A DNA stretch of 64,000 bases from contig NZ_JAQLFL010000002.1 in assembly GCF_028206995.1 (NCBI RefSeq), forward strand, positions 172,925-236,924. Direction: 5' to 3'. The translations under genes were made by a program, and so were the position numbers. How positions within the stretch are numbered: the first letter of the stretch is position 1; every line of letters starts with the position of its first letter. This document shows positions 1 to 10,779 of the stretch, one piece after another. This DNA is from Collinsella aerofaciens. Its GTDB lineage: Bacteria; Actinomycetota; Coriobacteriia; Coriobacteriales; Coriobacteriaceae. The notes beneath the pieces are model-generated. The model had not been told where the DNA came from. It saw only the letters and a list, made by a program, of their open reading frames with translations, and did not search any database.

Positions 1-338
1 TCTTGGACGAGACCATTCCCGTTACGCCCACGCAGCACTACTTTATGGGCGGCGTGTGGGTCGACAAGGACGGTCGCACCTCGATGCCCGAGCTCTACGC
101 CGCGGGCGAGACGGCCTGCAACGGCGTTCACGGCAAGAATCGCCTAGCTTCTAACAGCCTGCTCGAGTCTCTGGTCTGGGGCCGCCGCGCCGCGTGGTAT
201 ATGCGTACCGGCGAGTCGCTGGCCGTGGAGCAGGCCGGTGAGCCCGCGCTTGACGGGCGTCACCGCGCCCTGAGCGCCGACCCCCTTGCAATCGATGATT
301 TGGCCCGTGCCGCCGGCACGCAGGCCGTGGAGGAGTAA
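1..338 (+). CDS. nadB: L-aspartate oxidase, C-terminal part (partial)
   Basis: This is the 3' end of the flavoenzyme that oxidises L-aspartate to iminoaspartate, the first step of quinolinate and NAD synthesis; the gene begins before the window. The visible stretch has the family's conserved block: [10 protein letters not shown], then [13 protein letters not shown], then [12 protein letters not shown]. In L-aspartate oxidases and related fumarate-reductase flavoproteins this block lies at the FAD-binding and active-site end. The last 40 or so residues are a short C-terminal tail. The stop codon is three bases before nadC, so the genes are co-transcribed. The pathway match with nadC and niaR supports the call. 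Confidence 0.9.
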   Translation, partial: LDETIPVTPTQHYFMGGVWVDKDGRTSMPELYAAGETACNGVHGKNRLASNSLLESLVWGRRAAWYMRTGESLAVEQAGEPALDGRHRALSADPLAIDDLARAAGTQAVEE

Positions 339-341
339 ACC

Positions 342-1202
342 ATGAATCCCATTACCATGAAGCTCGTCGTCGATGATCTGATTCTGCAGGCTCTGCGCGA
401 GGACATCACGTTTGAGGACGTGAGCACGGCGAGCGTGTGCCCCACGGCGCGCCCCGCTACCGTTGAGCTCATCGCCAAGGCCGACGGCATTATCGCCGGC
501 CTGGACGTATTCGCCCGCACCTTTGAGCTGCTGGATCCGCAGAGCTCCGTGTTGTTCGATGTCGCGGACGGCGACGAGGTGCACGCTGGCGACCATGTGG
601 GCCAGGTGCGCGGCGACGCGCGCGTGCTGCTTTCGGGCGAGCGCGTGGCGCTCAACTATCTGCAGCGCATGAGCGGCATCGCCACTTACACGCATCGGAT
701 GGCGGCTGCGCTCGAGGGCACCAAGACCGTGCTTGTCGACACGCGCAAGACCACGCCGGGAATGCGCGTCTTCGAGAAGGCCGCAGTCGAGATCGGCGGC
801 GGCAGCAACCACCGCTATAACCTGTCGACGGCTGTCATGCTCAAGGACAACCACATCGACGCCGCCGGTGGCGTGGCACGCGCGATTGAGATGGCGCGCG
901 CCCATGCATCGTTTACCACGACGGTCGAGATTGAGTGCGAGAACCTGGACATGGTGCGCGAGGCCGTGGAGGCCGGCGCCGATATCATCATGTTCGACAA
1001 CATGACCCACGACGACATGGCTGCCGCGATCGAGCTTATCGCCGGCCGCGCCAAGACCGAGTGCTCGGGCAACGTGGACGCCAGCAATGTCCGAGCGCTC
1101 GCCGACCTGGGCGTTGACTTTATTAGCTCGGGGGCGTTGACGCACTCTGCGCCGATCCTCGACCTTTCGCTTAAGCACCTGCGTCTGCTGGACGGTAAAT
1201 AA
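342..1202 (+). CDS. nadC: Nicotinate-nucleotide pyrophosphorylase (quinolinate phosphoribosyltransferase)
   Basis: Converts quinolinate and PRPP to nicotinate mononucleotide, CO2 and pyrophosphate, the committed step of de novo NAD synthesis. At 286 residues it has the normal family length. Recognisable blocks are the GERVALNYLQRMSGIAT region, the DTRKTTPGMR substrate-binding motif, the HRYNLSTAVMLKDNH segment, and the C-terminal barrel motifs EIECENL and IMFDNM. The chosen start is ATG 342, three bases after nadB; a second ATG at 357 is possible and would remove five residues. Its stop overlaps the start of the next gene by one base, indicating translational coupling in a nadB-nadC-niaR operon. 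Confidence 0.96.
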   Translation: MNPITMKLVVDDLILQALREDITFEDVSTASVCPTARPATVELIAKADGIIAGLDVFARTFELLDPQSSVLFDVADGDEVHAGDHVGQVRGDARVLLSGERVALNYLQRMSGIATYTHRMAAALEGTKTVLVDTRKTTPGMRVFEKAAVEIGGGSNHRYNLSTAVMLKDNHIDAAGGVARAIEMARAHASFTTTVEIECENLDMVREAVEAGADIIMFDNMTHDDMAAAIELIAGRAKTECSGNVDASNVRALADLGVDFISSGALTHSAPILDLSLKHLRLLDGK

Positions 1203-1747
1203 TGGATGCCCGCGAGCGTCGCCGCGCCATCATGGGCGTACTCGAGGGGGCCACGGAGCCCGTTTCGGGCAGCGCGCTTGCCCGCGAGGTGGGTGTGAGC
1301 CGCCAGGTCGTGGTGCAGGACATTGCCCTGCTGCGCGCCGACGGACACGATATCGTGGCGACCAACCGTGGTTATGTGCTGCAGGAGGCCCCCAGCAGCC
1401 CCGCTGTGCCCACGCGCTTGGTCAAGGTTCGCCACAGCGTGGAGCAGGCAGGCGATGAGCTCACGAGTGTCGTCGACGCCGGAGGCGCCGTGCTCAACGT
1501 GATCGTCAATCACCGCGTGTACGGTAAGATCACGGCCGACTTGGATATCCGCAATCGTCGCGATGTTGAGCGCTACCTGCACGATATCGAGAGCGGCAAG
1601 AGCTTTCCGCTGCTGACGGTAACCAGCGGCTATCACTTCCATCGCATTGCGGCAGAAGACGAGCAAACTCTCGACGAGATCGAGGCCATGCTCAAGGAGA
1701 AGGGCTATCTGGCAGACCTAATGCCCTACGAAGATGACCTGTCCTAG
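1202..1747 (+). CDS. niaR: NiaR-type transcriptional repressor of NAD biosynthesis
   Basis: A 181-residue two-domain regulator. Residues about 5-60 form an HTH_11-type winged helix (SGSALAREVGVSRQVVVQDI). The remainder is a 3H domain, named for its conserved histidines; here they can be placed in RHSVEQ, VNHRVYG and GYHFHRI. NiaR proteins bind nicotinic acid through the 3H domain and then repress NAD synthesis and salvage genes. Its position as the last gene of the nad operon, overlapping nadC by one base, fits feedback control of that operon. The operator should lie upstream of nadA/nadB, outside the window. I saw no obvious site here. Confidence 0.9.
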   Translation: MDARERRRAIMGVLEGATEPVSGSALAREVGVSRQVVVQDIALLRADGHDIVATNRGYVLQEAPSSPAVPTRLVKVRHSVEQAGDELTSVVDAGGAVLNVIVNHRVYGKITADLDIRNRRDVERYLHDIESGKSFPLLTVTSGYHFHRIAAEDEQTLDEIEAMLKEKGYLADLMPYEDDLS

Positions 1748-1760
1748 TAACGACGAATGC

Positions 1761-1800
1761 AAAAGGAGGCCTCCGCGGCGATGCGGAGGCCTCCTTTTTT
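1761..1800. terminator. Bidirectional rho-independent terminator
   Basis: The stem GGAGGCCTCCGC pairs with GCGGAGGCCTCC across a short loop. The hairpin is preceded by four A and followed by six T, so it can terminate both the nad operon and the convergent ferredoxin gene. Confidence 0.9.
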
Positions 1801-1839
1801 GTGCACGGTGTACTTGTGAGTGTGCAAGTGGGGGAGTTG

Positions 1840-2025
1840 TTACTCCTCGACGATCTCGGTGATCGCGCCGGCGGGGCAAGCGTCCTGGCAAGCGCCACAG
1901 GCGACGCAGGAATCCTCGTCAGCGACGGTAGCGACGTCCTGGAGCTCCAGAACGCCAGCGGGGCAGGAGTCGACGCAAACGCCACAAGCGATGCACTCGT
2001 CGGCATCAATTACGGGATGAGCCAT
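1840..2025 (-). CDS. 2x[4Fe-4S] ferredoxin
   Basis: A 61-residue bacterial-type ferredoxin. Two clusters are visible, CIACGVCVDSCPAG (residues about 11-24) and CVACGACQDACPAG (about 40-53). Each is the CxxCxxCxxxCP signature, and each fourth cysteine serves the other cluster. It is a soluble low-potential electron carrier for anaerobic metabolism. The start is ATG at 2025, with a strong AGAGAGGAAA ribosome-binding site. An upstream in-frame extension to 2091 is not supported by a ribosome site or by family length. It is monocistronic and convergent with the nad operon. Confidence 0.95.
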   Translation of the reverse strand: MAHPVIDADECIACGVCVDSCPAGVLELQDVATVADEDSCVACGACQDACPAGAITEIVEE

Positions 2026-2246
2026 GGTAGTTTCCTCTCTGTTGACCGACGCTACAGGCGATGCGCGTCGGTTTGATTCGGGCAAAAACATACCACGGGA
2101 GCGACCGTTTGCAATACCCTCTGACCGGCATCTTCATACCGTTCGCCGAGTATGCTACGGCTTACTAAAAAACATGCAGGTGAGGCCGTTGAGCTGCGCA
2201 AATGTTAGCTATAGGTGACTTGAAATATAGGGCGATTGAGCGCGCC

Positions 2247-2360
2247 TGCGGAAAGGGCATCCCGTTATTTGGCCGAAAACCGGGTCGCAGTTTCCGGTTG
2301 GGCCCGCTAGAGGAAACTGCGACCCGGAATCCACGCTCAAACCGGGATGAACTTTCCGCA
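2247..2360. repeat. Nested inverted repeat (114 bp) upstream of dnaK
   Basis: The outer arms TGCGGAAAGGGCATCCCG (2247-2264) and the complement of 2343-2360 match at 16 of 18 positions. Inside them, a perfect 16-bp pair (CCGGGTCGCAGTTTCC at 2280-2295 and its complement at 2312-2327) forms a second hairpin. The motif GCGGAAAxxGCATCCCG recurs at 27203-27221, so this is probably a member of a dispersed palindromic repeat family. It could also be a structured transcript. No gene is seen between 2026 and 2621. Confidence 0.7.
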
Positions 2361-2485
2361 AGACGGCCCCCAGGCACCCCCGGACGCAAACCTCAGCCAT
2401 CTCTACATAGATTTCAATAGATCTGCCGAGAACTCAAACAGTGTATCTACCTGCGCATTTGAGAACCTAAACTCTCAGAGATAAG

Positions 2486-2520
2486 AAATCTTATATGAAT
2501 TGACTTAGATTTTGTATATT
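2486..2520 (+). promoter_or_regulatory. dnaK operator/promoter: 27-bp interrupted palindrome plus -10
   Basis: AAATCTTA (2486-2493) is followed by an 11-base spacer and TTAGATTT (2505-2512), then a likely -10 box TATATT (2515-2520). The same arms with the same spacing occur at 11703-11729 before clpB. The site differs from the known HAIR box consensus of actinobacterial HspR. Assignment to HspR is therefore an inference from the shared position and the hspR gene in this operon. Confidence 0.65.
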
Positions 2521-2621
2521 CCGGCCCATAAGGGGATACACTACATCCTGAAAGACAAGCCGAAGCGCCGCGCGACAGACCGTCGAGGCGGCGCGAACGC
2601 AAAAGAGAGAGGGAATTTCTA

Positions 2622-4514
<1,893 letters not shown>

Positions 4515-4516
4515 TC

Positions 4517-5359
4517 ATGTCCGCCCGTAAAGCTCGCACGGAGGCGGCTGCCGCTGGCGCCGCCCCCGTTGACTCTGAGGAGAAGGACGTGAAGATTCCC
4601 GTAGAGGCCGTCGACGATACCGAGGCCAACGAGGCCGAGGCCGCCGAGGCTGCCGAGAACCAGGTAGAGGATTCCAACAAGGAGGCGACGATGACCGAGG
4701 ACGAGATGGTGGAAGCCGCTATCCGCGCCGGTGAGGAAGCCGCCGACAACGACTTTAAGCTCAAGTTCGAGCAGGCCCAAAAGGAGCTTGCCGACGTGCG
4801 CAGCGAGCTCGATGCTGCGGCAGAGGCTCAGAAGGCCGCCGAGGACAAGGCAAAGGACGCCACCGAGCGCACCGCCCGTCTACAGGCCGACTGGGAGAAC
4901 TTCCGTCGCCGCACCGCTAACGAGCGCATCGCCGAGCGCGAGCGCGCGACCGAGAAGCTCGTCACTGCGCTGCTGCCGGTGGTTGACGATATCGAGCGTG
5001 CAATCGACCATGCCCGTAGCCAGGAGCTTTCCGACGATTTTAAGCAGTTCGTCGATGGCGTTGACGCGGTGCATGCCAAGCTGCTCGATGTGTTTGCGCA
5101 CGAGGGCGTTGAGCCCATCGACCCCAAGGGCGAGGCGTTCGATCCGCTCGAGCACCAGGCCGTGGGGCGTGTCGAGGACGCATCGCAGTACGACGAGACC
5201 GTCAACGACGTGTACCAGAAGGGCTACCGCATGGCGGATCGCATCCTGCGTTCCGCGATGGTGACGGTGACCTACGGTGGCGAGAAGCGCCCCGCACCGG
5301 AGCCCGAAGCGGCGCCCGAGGATGCCACGGCCGATACGGCCGAGGGCACCGAGGAGTAA
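4517..5359 (+). CDS. grpE: Nucleotide exchange factor GrpE
   Basis: Exchanges ADP for ATP on DnaK. The 280-residue protein has an unusually long acidic N-terminal extension rich in Glu and Ala (residues about 1-75). A coiled-coil stalk follows (KLKFEQAQKELADVRSELD onward), then the conserved core with LQADWENFRRRTANER and the beta domain motif VYQKGYRMADRILRSAMVTV. The C-terminal tail is also acidic. It begins two bases after the dnaK stop, so translation is probably coupled. Typical GrpE proteins are about 180-200 residues; the extra length lies in the low-complexity ends. Confidence 0.96.
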   Translation: MSARKARTEAAAAGAAPVDSEEKDVKIPVEAVDDTEANEAEAAEAAENQVEDSNKEATMTEDEMVEAAIRAGEEAADNDFKLKFEQAQKELADVRSELDAAAEAQKAAEDKAKDATERTARLQADWENFRRRTANERIAERERATEKLVTALLPVVDDIERAIDHARSQELSDDFKQFVDGVDAVHAKLLDVFAHEGVEPIDPKGEAFDPLEHQAVGRVEDASQYDETVNDVYQKGYRMADRILRSAMVTVTYGGEKRPAPEPEAAPEDATADTAEGTEE

Positions 5360-5364
5360 TTGAG

Positions 5365-5395
5365 AAGGGCCCCGGGGCAACACCCGGGGCCCTTT
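5365..5395 (+). terminator. GC-rich hairpin between grpE and dnaJ (possible intra-operon attenuator)
   Basis: AAGGGCCCCGGG (5365-5376) pairs perfectly with CCCGGGGCCCTT (5383-5394) over a six-base loop and is followed by TTC. The U tract is poor, so partial termination or mRNA end protection is likelier than full stop. It could lower dnaJ-hspR relative to dnaK-grpE. Confidence 0.6.
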
Positions 5396-5467
5396 CTGGC
5401 CAAGTGCCACATGACAGCATGAGCCGCCGTCCGCGGGGGCGGCGGATATAACAGGAGAGGAGCTACG

Positions 5468-6433
5468 ATGGCTGCAGGCAAAACCTTCTATGACATCCTG
5501 GGCGTATCCAAGAGCGCCTCCGACAAAGAGATCAAGAGCGCGTTTCGCAAGCTCGCGCAAAAATATCACCCCGATGCCGGCGGCGACGAGGCCAAGTTTA
5601 AGGAGATTAGCGAGGCCTACGAGACGCTTTCGGACGAGAAGAAGCGCAAAGAGTACGACCAGATGCTCATGTTCGGCGGCATGCCGGGCGCGGGCGGCGC
5701 GTATAGCGGTGGCTACGGCGCCGGTGCCGGCGCGAGCGGTTGGGGCGATATCTTCGACAGCATCTTCAGCGGCAACGGCGCCTGGGGCAGCGACTGGGGC
5801 TCGGGCTTTGCCGGGGCCGCGGGCGCTGCCGGTGCGGGCGCGGGCCGCAACCGCGCGCGCAAGGGCGGCGACCTGTCTCTGACCGTCGACGTAACGGCCG
5901 AGGACGCGTTCCGCGGCGTGACGCACAAGGTCACCTACCGCATTCCCTCGACGGGCGAGCAGCAGACCATCACGGTCTCGGTGCCCGCGGGCGCGGTCGA
6001 CGGCGGCAAATTGCGTTACAAGCGCCGTGGCGAGTACGGCGTTGCCGGAGGCGAGCGCGGCGACCTGGTCGTGACCACGCATGTGGAGGAGCATCCGCTG
6101 TTTAAGCGCAAGGGTGCCGATGTGACCATGGAGGTGCCGGTCTCGGTCTACGAGGCGGCGCTCGGCTGCACGGTGGACGTGCCCACGCCCGGCGGTGCGA
6201 CGGTTCGTCTGAAGGTGCCCGCTGGCACCCAGACGGGCAAGAAGTTCCGCTTTAAGGAGATGGGTGCGCCCGACGTTAAGCATCGCGGCCGCACGGGCGC
6301 GCTGCTCGTCGAGATCAAGGTGCAGGTTCCCACGAACCTGTCCGACGATGAGCGCGATGCCATGACCAGGCTGCGCGAGGCCGACACGCGCGATTATCGC
6401 GAGAAGGTCAACCGTTACAAGGCAACGTACTAG
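5468..6433 (+). CDS. dnaJ: DnaJ-family co-chaperone without zinc finger (CbpA-like)
   Basis: Stimulates DnaK ATPase activity and delivers substrates. At 321 residues it has an N-terminal J domain (residues about 5-70) with the essential HPD in KYHPDAGG. A long Gly/Ala-rich linker follows (about 75-145), then two C-terminal beta-barrel substrate domains. The four CxxCxGxG zinc-binding repeats of class I DnaJ are absent, making it a class II or CbpA-like J protein despite its position in the dnaK operon. The ribosome site AGGAGAGGAG precedes ATG 5468. The gap of 108 bases after grpE contains the hairpin at 5365-5395. Confidence 0.93.
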   Translation: MAAGKTFYDILGVSKSASDKEIKSAFRKLAQKYHPDAGGDEAKFKEISEAYETLSDEKKRKEYDQMLMFGGMPGAGGAYSGGYGAGAGASGWGDIFDSIFSGNGAWGSDWGSGFAGAAGAAGAGAGRNRARKGGDLSLTVDVTAEDAFRGVTHKVTYRIPSTGEQQTITVSVPAGAVDGGKLRYKRRGEYGVAGGERGDLVVTTHVEEHPLFKRKGADVTMEVPVSVYEAALGCTVDVPTPGGATVRLKVPAGTQTGKKFRFKEMGAPDVKHRGRTGALLVEIKVQVPTNLSDDERDAMTRLREADTRDYREKVNRYKATY

Positions 6434-6506
6434 TTTGGTTGCGTGGCCCACGGGCTGGCCGCAGGCTTATGATGGAGATGTGCGAGACGGAAAGGGGTCA
6501 GGTAGC

Positions 6507-6923
6507 ATGGCCGAGGACAATAGGAACAAACCGCTGTACATGATCAGCGTGGCGGCCGAGCTGACCGGCATGCATCCGCAGACTCTGCGCGTCTACGAGT
6601 CCAAGGGCCTGGTGAACCCCCAGCGCTCGGGCGGTAACACGCGCCTGTATTCCCGTGCCGATATCGAGCGTCTGGAACTCATCAACCAACTGACCGACGA
6701 GGGCATCAACCTTGCCGGCGTGGTGCGCATCCTCGATATGAAGGAGCGTGCCGAGGAGCGTGAGCGCGAGAACGAAAAGCTCCGTGCTCGCGTGCGCCAG
6801 CTCGAGGACGAGCTGCATGAGTACAAGATGCAGAAGAAGATCACCGCCCTGGCCCCGCGCGACGGCTCGGTCAACCCCGAGCAAGTCATGCGCAAGCTTT
6901 TGGGCGCCGGCGGAGATTTGTAG
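6507..6923 (+). CDS. hspR: HspR-type MerR-family heat-shock repressor
   Basis: A 138-residue MerR-family regulator. Residues about 10-75 form the winged helix, with YMISVAAELTGMHPQTLRVY and GLVNPQRSGGNTRLYS typical of HspR. A coiled coil rich in Glu and Arg follows (about 80-115). In actinobacteria HspR represses the dnaK operon and clpB and uses DnaK as co-repressor. Its place as last gene of the dnaK operon fits that loop. The start is ATG 6507 behind AAAGGGGTCAGG; upstream in-frame codons from 6435 encode no conserved sequence. Likely targets here are the matching palindromes before dnaK and clpB. Confidence 0.93.
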   Translation: MAEDNRNKPLYMISVAAELTGMHPQTLRVYESKGLVNPQRSGGNTRLYSRADIERLELINQLTDEGINLAGVVRILDMKERAEERERENEKLRARVRQLEDELHEYKMQKKITALAPRDGSVNPEQVMRKLLGAGGDL

Positions 6924-6950
6924 TTACGCGGGTTTACCAACCCGCGTAAC
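6923..6950 (+). terminator. Hairpin overlapping the hspR stop codon
   Basis: GTTACGCGGGTT pairs perfectly with AACCCGCGTAAC over a four-base loop. There is no T run, so it may be a rho-dependent or 3'-stabilising hairpin ending the dnaK operon. Confidence 0.55.
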
Positions 6951-6963
6951 CAGTTGACGCTGC

Positions 6964-7062
6964 AAGCCCGTCAGAGCGGCAATCTGCCTTTCAACTTCGG
7001 CGGCATGATCAAAAGATCAATGCTGCCTTGTTTCAAGGCACCTTGCTCGCTCTGGCGGGCTT
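6964..7062. repeat. Imperfect 99-bp palindrome between hspR and the aconitase-like gene
   Basis: AAGCCCGTCAGAGCG at the left is matched by the complement of CGCTCTGGCGGGCTT at the right. Pairing continues inward through GCAA/TTGC and TGCCTT/AAGGCA to an inner hairpin with GATC-AAAA-GATC at its tip (6999-7027). It resembles the structured palindromes at 2247-2360 and 9623-9694. Further decayed GGCAC/GTGCC repeats lie at 7108-7165. No gene is supported between 6924 and 7310. Confidence 0.6.
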
Positions 7063-7310
7063 TCGCTGTCTGCGCCAAAACATCGGCGTTGCCGGAGTAG
7101 GGTAGTTTGGCACTTGGGGACGTTCCTTTTGTGCCGGCACTTTGGGACACTCCTTGCGCCAAGTCTGCCGGCCCACACCGGACTCGTCCCATGCTTTACC
7201 GAGATAAAGTGAACGTGCAGATTCGTAACCCACTTGCAACCGTTCTATGGCACGATATTGAACGAATGTATGCTATGAGCCCAAATCTTTTGGGCAGAGT
7301 GGGAGACAGT

Positions 7311-9611
7311 ATGGTCAAGCTGTACGAGGACGGCATCTACCTGCGCGGCGGCAGCGAGGTTGTGCCTGCGGCCGAGGCTGCCGAGCGCGGTATTACGCAG
7401 ACGCCCGAGGACGCCAAGCGTGGCACCATCGCGTATTCGATCCTTCAGGCACACAACACGTCCGGCGACCCCGAGGCGCTCAAGATTCGTTTCGATGCCA
7501 TGGCGAGCCACGACATCACCTTTGTCGGCATCATCCAGACGGCGCGCGCCTCGGGCATGGAGCAGTTCCCACTGCCCTACGTGCTCACCAACTGCCACAA
7601 CTCGCTGTGCGCCGTGGGCGGCACTATCAACGAGGACGACCACGTCTTCGGTCTCTCGGCTGCCAAAAAGTACGGCGGCATCTTCGTTCCGCCCCATATC
7701 GCGGTCATCCATTCCTTTATGCGCGAGAACTTCGCCGGCTGCGGCAAGATGATTTTGGGCTCCGACTCGCACACCCGCTACGGCGCCCTGGGCACCATGG
7801 CCGTGGGCGAGGGCGGCGGCGAGCTGGCAAAGCAGCTGCTGCGTGACACCTACGACGTCGCCTATCCCGGCGTCGTCGCCATCTACCTCACGGGCGCCCC
7901 GCGTCCCGGCGTCGGCCCGCACGATGTGGCGCTCGCCATCATCCGAGCCGTCTTTGCCAAGGGCTACGTTAAGAACAAGGTCATGGAGTTTGTGGGCCCC
8001 GGCATCGCGAGCATGACGACCGACTACCGCAATGGCGTTGATGTCATGACCACCGAGACCACCTGCCTGTCGAGCATCTGGGCCACCGACGAGGACACGC
8101 ACGCGTTTTTGACCATGCACGGCCGCGGCGACGACTACCGCGAGCTCAAGCCCGCCGATGTTGCCTACTACGACGGCTGCGTCGAGGTCGATCTGTCGAG
8201 CATCAAGCCCATGATTGCGCTGCCATTCCATCCTTCCAACGGCTTTGAGATCGACGAGCTCAACGAGAACCTCGAGGACATCCTGCGCGAGGTGGAGCTC
8301 GAGGCCGCCAAGATCGGCGAGGGCAAGACGCACTTTAGCCTGCTCGACAAGATCATCGACGGCAAGCTGCACGTGCAGCAGGGCGTTATCGCCGGCTGCT
8401 CGGGCGGCAACTACGACTCCGTGGTCCAGGCTGCCCGCGTGCTCAAGGGCGCCAACACCGGCTGCGGCGAGTTCTCGCTGTCGGTCTATCCCACGAGCCA
8501 GCCCGTGGCACTCGAGCTTACACGCCGCGGCTACATCTACGACCTTATGGAGGCCGGCGCGATTGTGCGCACGGCGTTCTGCGGCCCGTGCTTCGGCGCC
8601 GGCGACACGCCCGCCAACAATGGCCTTTCGATCCGCCACACCACGCGCAACTTCCCCAACCGCGAGGGTTCCAAGCCGGGTAATGGCCAGCTGAGCGCCG
8701 TGGCCCTGATGGACGCCCGTTCCATTGCGGCGACGGCTGCCAACGGCGGCGTCCTGACGCCGGCGACCGACCTGCCCGAGGAGACTTGGGACGAGGCCTG
8801 CGAGTACACCTTTGACGACGCGCCGTACAAAAAGCGCGTGTACTGGGGCTTTGGCAAGGCGGAGCCTGCCGACGAGCTGGTCGAGGGCCCCAACATCAAG
8901 CCGTGGCCCGCGATGGAGCCTCTCGGCGACGACATCCTGCTCAAGGTGTGCTCCAAGATCATGGACCCGGTCACCACGACCGACGAGCTCATTCCCTCGG
9001 GCGAGACGAGCTCCTTCCGCTCCAACCCGCTGGGCCTGGCCGAGTTTACGCTCAGCCGCCGCGACCCGGCCTACGTGGGCCGCTCCAAGGAGGTCGACGC
9101 CGTGGAGAAGCGCCGCGTTGCCGGCGAGGCCGCGGGCGACCTGGCGGCACTCGATGCTGAGCTTGCCAGCGTGTTTGAGGCACTGGCCGGCGCGGGTGTC
9201 ACGGCCGATGCCAAGGCGACCGAGTACGGCTCTATGCTCTATGCCAAGAAGCCCGGCGACGGTTCCGCCCGCGAGCAGGCCGCGAGCTGCCAGCGCGTGA
9301 TTGGCGGCCTGGCCAACATCGTCCACGAGTACGCCACCAAGCGCTATCGCTCCAACGTGATGAACTGGGGCATGGTGCCCTTCCAGATGGAGGCGGAGCC
9401 CAACTTTGAGGTGGGCGACTACGTCTTTGTGCCGGGTATCCGTGCCGCGCTCGATGGCGACCTGAAGAACATCGCTGCCTACGTGGTGCGTGCCGACGGT
9501 GCGGTTGAGCAGATTGAGCTCTACATTGCCGATATGACGGCAGAGGAGCGTGCCATCGTCAAGGCCGGCTGCCTGATCAACTACAACAAGTTCAAGGCCG
9601 CTGCCGAGTAA
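7311..9611 (+). CDS. Aconitase-superfamily hydratase (YbhJ-like)
   Basis: A 766-residue protein of the aconitase/isopropylmalate dehydratase superfamily, which hydrates or dehydrates small carboxylic acids with a [4Fe-4S] cluster. Probable cluster ligands are Cys363 (AGCSGGNYD), Cys424 and Cys427 (CGPCFGAGD), the usual C...CxxC arrangement. [20 protein letters not shown] matches the substrate-binding block. The C-terminal swivel domain includes [11 protein letters not shown]. The length and overall look are closest to E. coli YbhJ rather than housekeeping AcnA or AcnB, so the substrate is uncertain. The start at ATG 7311 has GGGAG eight bases upstream; reading further up would add non-conserved repeat-derived sequence. 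It is monocistronic. Confidence 0.85.
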   Translation: MVKLYEDGIYLRGGSEVVPAAEAAERGITQTPEDAKRGTIAYSILQAHNTSGDPEALKIRFDAMASHDITFVGIIQTARASGMEQFPLPYVLTNCHNSLCAVGGTINEDDHVFGLSAAKKYGGIFVPPHIAVIHSFMRENFAGCGKMILGSDSHTRYGALGTMAVGEGGGELAKQLLRDTYDVAYPGVVAIYLTGAPRPGVGPHDVALAIIRAVFAKGYVKNKVMEFVGPGIASMTTDYRNGVDVMTTETTCLSSIWATDEDTHAFLTMHGRGDDYRELKPADVAYYDGCVEVDLSSIKPMIALPFHPSNGFEIDELNENLEDILREVELEAAKIGEGKTHFSLLDKIIDGKLHVQQGVIAGCSGGNYDSVVQAARVLKGANTGCGEFSLSVYPTSQPVALELTRRGYIYDLMEAGAIVRTAFCGPCFGAGDTPANNGLSIRHTTRNFPNREGSKPGNGQLSAVALMDARSIAATAANGGVLTPATDLPEETWDEACEYTFDDAPYKKRVYWGFGKAEPADELVEGPNIKPWPAMEPLGDDILLKVCSKIMDPVTTTDELIPSGETSSFRSNPLGLAEFTLSRRDPAYVGRSKEVDAVEKRRVAGEAAGDLAALDAELASVFEALAGAGVTADAKATEYGSMLYAKKPGDGSAREQAASCQRVIGGLANIVHEYATKRYRSNVMNWGMVPFQMEAEPNFEVGDYVFVPGIRAALDGDLKNIAAYVVRADGAVEQIELYIADMTAEERAIVKAGCLINYNKFKAAAE

Positions 9612-9622
9612 CTCTGCTGTAC

Positions 9623-9694
9623 GCCCCTGCCACACCTTTCCCTCGTGCTCACGCGCTTCGCGAGGGTCGCCCGAGGGAAAGGTGCGTCCGGGGC
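9623..9694. repeat. 72-bp inverted repeat after the aconitase-like gene
   Basis: GCCCC and, further in, CACCTTTCCCTCG (9633-9645) pair with CGAGGGAAAGGTG (9672-9684) and GGGGC. The inner loop can also fold around CGCGCTTCGCG. It is a structured intergenic repeat without a T run. Confidence 0.6.
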
Positions 9695-9749
9695 TATCGC
9701 GACGTTCTCGTTGGATCTTGAGGGACGCTAATAAATAGACTTGCTTGAT

Positions 9750-9780
9750 GCCGCCTCTGTTATCGGGGCGGCTTCTTTTT
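9750..9780 (+). terminator. Rho-independent terminator
   Basis: GCCGCC (9750-9755) pairs with GGCGGC (9767-9772), followed by TTCTTTTT. It probably ends the aconitase-like transcript. Confidence 0.8.
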
Positions 9781-9787
9781 GTCGAAA

Positions 9788-9822
9788 ACCGCCACAAAGG
9801 GGACGGGCACCTTTGTGGCGGT
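9788..9822. repeat. Palindromic repeat, copy A (CACAAAGG family)
   Basis: ACCGCCACAAAGG and CCTTTGTGGCGGT are perfect 13-bp arms around the nine-base loop GGACGGGCA. The loop is close to the reverse complement of the loops in copies at 10656 and 11460, so this copy lies in the opposite orientation. Confidence 0.8.
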
Positions 9823-9876
9823 GGGGAACGAGCTCGATGTTGTTGTGATTGTTGAGCGGTATGTTAATGAGCGTCT

Positions 9877-10545
9877 CTACAGGATTTCATCTGGGCTGGC
9901 GGGCTTGGTTGTTTTGGGGATGCCGAGTTTGGATGACGCGAAATCGTCAACATTGTCCTTAATTCCGTCTTTGGTGTAGACAGTGACCATATAGGTGCTG
10001 TGTCCGAATTCGCCCTTGTCGCGTGTTGCCCAGGCATCCCAGTAGGCGGCCCCGTTTCGCCCTTTGATTTTTCCGACACGGCGGAGTTCTGTTCGCTTTA
10101 ATTTCCGGTTGCTATAGATGGTTCGACCGGCTTCCGCGGTGAGCCCGCACTGTCCAAGCAGCTTGTCGAGGACTTGGTTCATGTGGCGCTCATCGGTGTT
10201 TGGTGCGTAGTCGTAGGCGAGGGTGATGGAGTCGAGTGGCTGGTCGTCGATCAGATAGTTTAGCGCCTGAGGTTCAAGGCAGAAATAGGGGGAGCATCCG
10301 TCGACCTTGCCGAGCAACGGTAACTTGGACTGCCAACTTCCGGTGGGAATTGCATATTCGTAGAACACGCCACGGCAGACAAAGGAGAGCGAGGTGGCAA
10401 GCGAGCCGGCGTCGATCATCCCGCAAAGATCGAAGGGCGAGGCGATACCAAAAGAAAAGGGCGTGATGACGATAAGGAAGAGCATCACGATGGGTATGGC
10501 GAAAATGGTAATGACGTTGCGACCGGTGGAATGAGACGGCTTCAT
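9877..10545 (-). CDS. Membrane-anchored protein of unknown function
   Basis: The 222-residue product has a short basic N terminus and one hydrophobic segment (residues about 10-38, NVITIFAIPIVMLFLIVITP). The remainder is presumably extracytoplasmic, with five or so cysteines (LCGM, VCRG, DGCSPYFC, GQCG) that could form disulfides. I recognise no domain. The start is ATG 10545 behind GAGGAGCGCAT; six further upstream codons lack a ribosome site. It stands alone between two inverted copies of the CACAAAGG palindromic repeat, together with an unrelated membrane protein on the other strand. Such repeat-bracketed orphan genes suggest strain-variable content. Confidence 0.7.
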   Translation of the reverse strand: MKPSHSTGRNVITIFAIPIVMLFLIVITPFSFGIASPFDLCGMIDAGSLATSLSFVCRGVFYEYAIPTGSWQSKLPLLGKVDGCSPYFCLEPQALNYLIDDQPLDSITLAYDYAPNTDERHMNQVLDKLLGQCGLTAEAGRTIYSNRKLKRTELRRVGKIKGRNGAAYWDAWATRDKGEFGHSTYMVTVYTKDGIKDNVDDFASSKLGIPKTTKPASPDEIL

Positions 10546-10655
10546 ATGCGCTCCTCGAGACAAAGATCTGTTGAGGATAGGCAGAAATGGATATGTTCAG
10601 AGAACAATTCAAGTTTAATCTCATGGCGCGAGATGGTCGACCGTTAGCGTCGAAA

Positions 10656-10690
10656 ACCACCACAAAGGTGCCTGTCCCCTTTGTGGTGGT
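10656..10690. repeat. Palindromic repeat, copy B (CACAAAGG family)
   Basis: ACCACCACAAAGG and CCTTTGTGGTGGT are perfect 13-bp arms around the nine-base loop TGCCTGTCC. It is preceded by GTCGAAAACC, as is copy A, showing that the homology extends beyond the arms. Confidence 0.8.
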
Positions 10691-10779
10691 GAGGAGCGCG
10701 TGGCTCCTTTTGGTAATAGTGCTGGCTGGCGGTATCATTAGTGCAGGTGGCGAAGGTTTGCATTGTGGGGTGTTTTGCC

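Noticed and set aside
7107..7310. N-terminal 68-codon extension of the aconitase-like protein
   Set aside because: Encoded by repeat-derived sequence; ATG 7311 has GGGAG at good spacing and matches the family's length.
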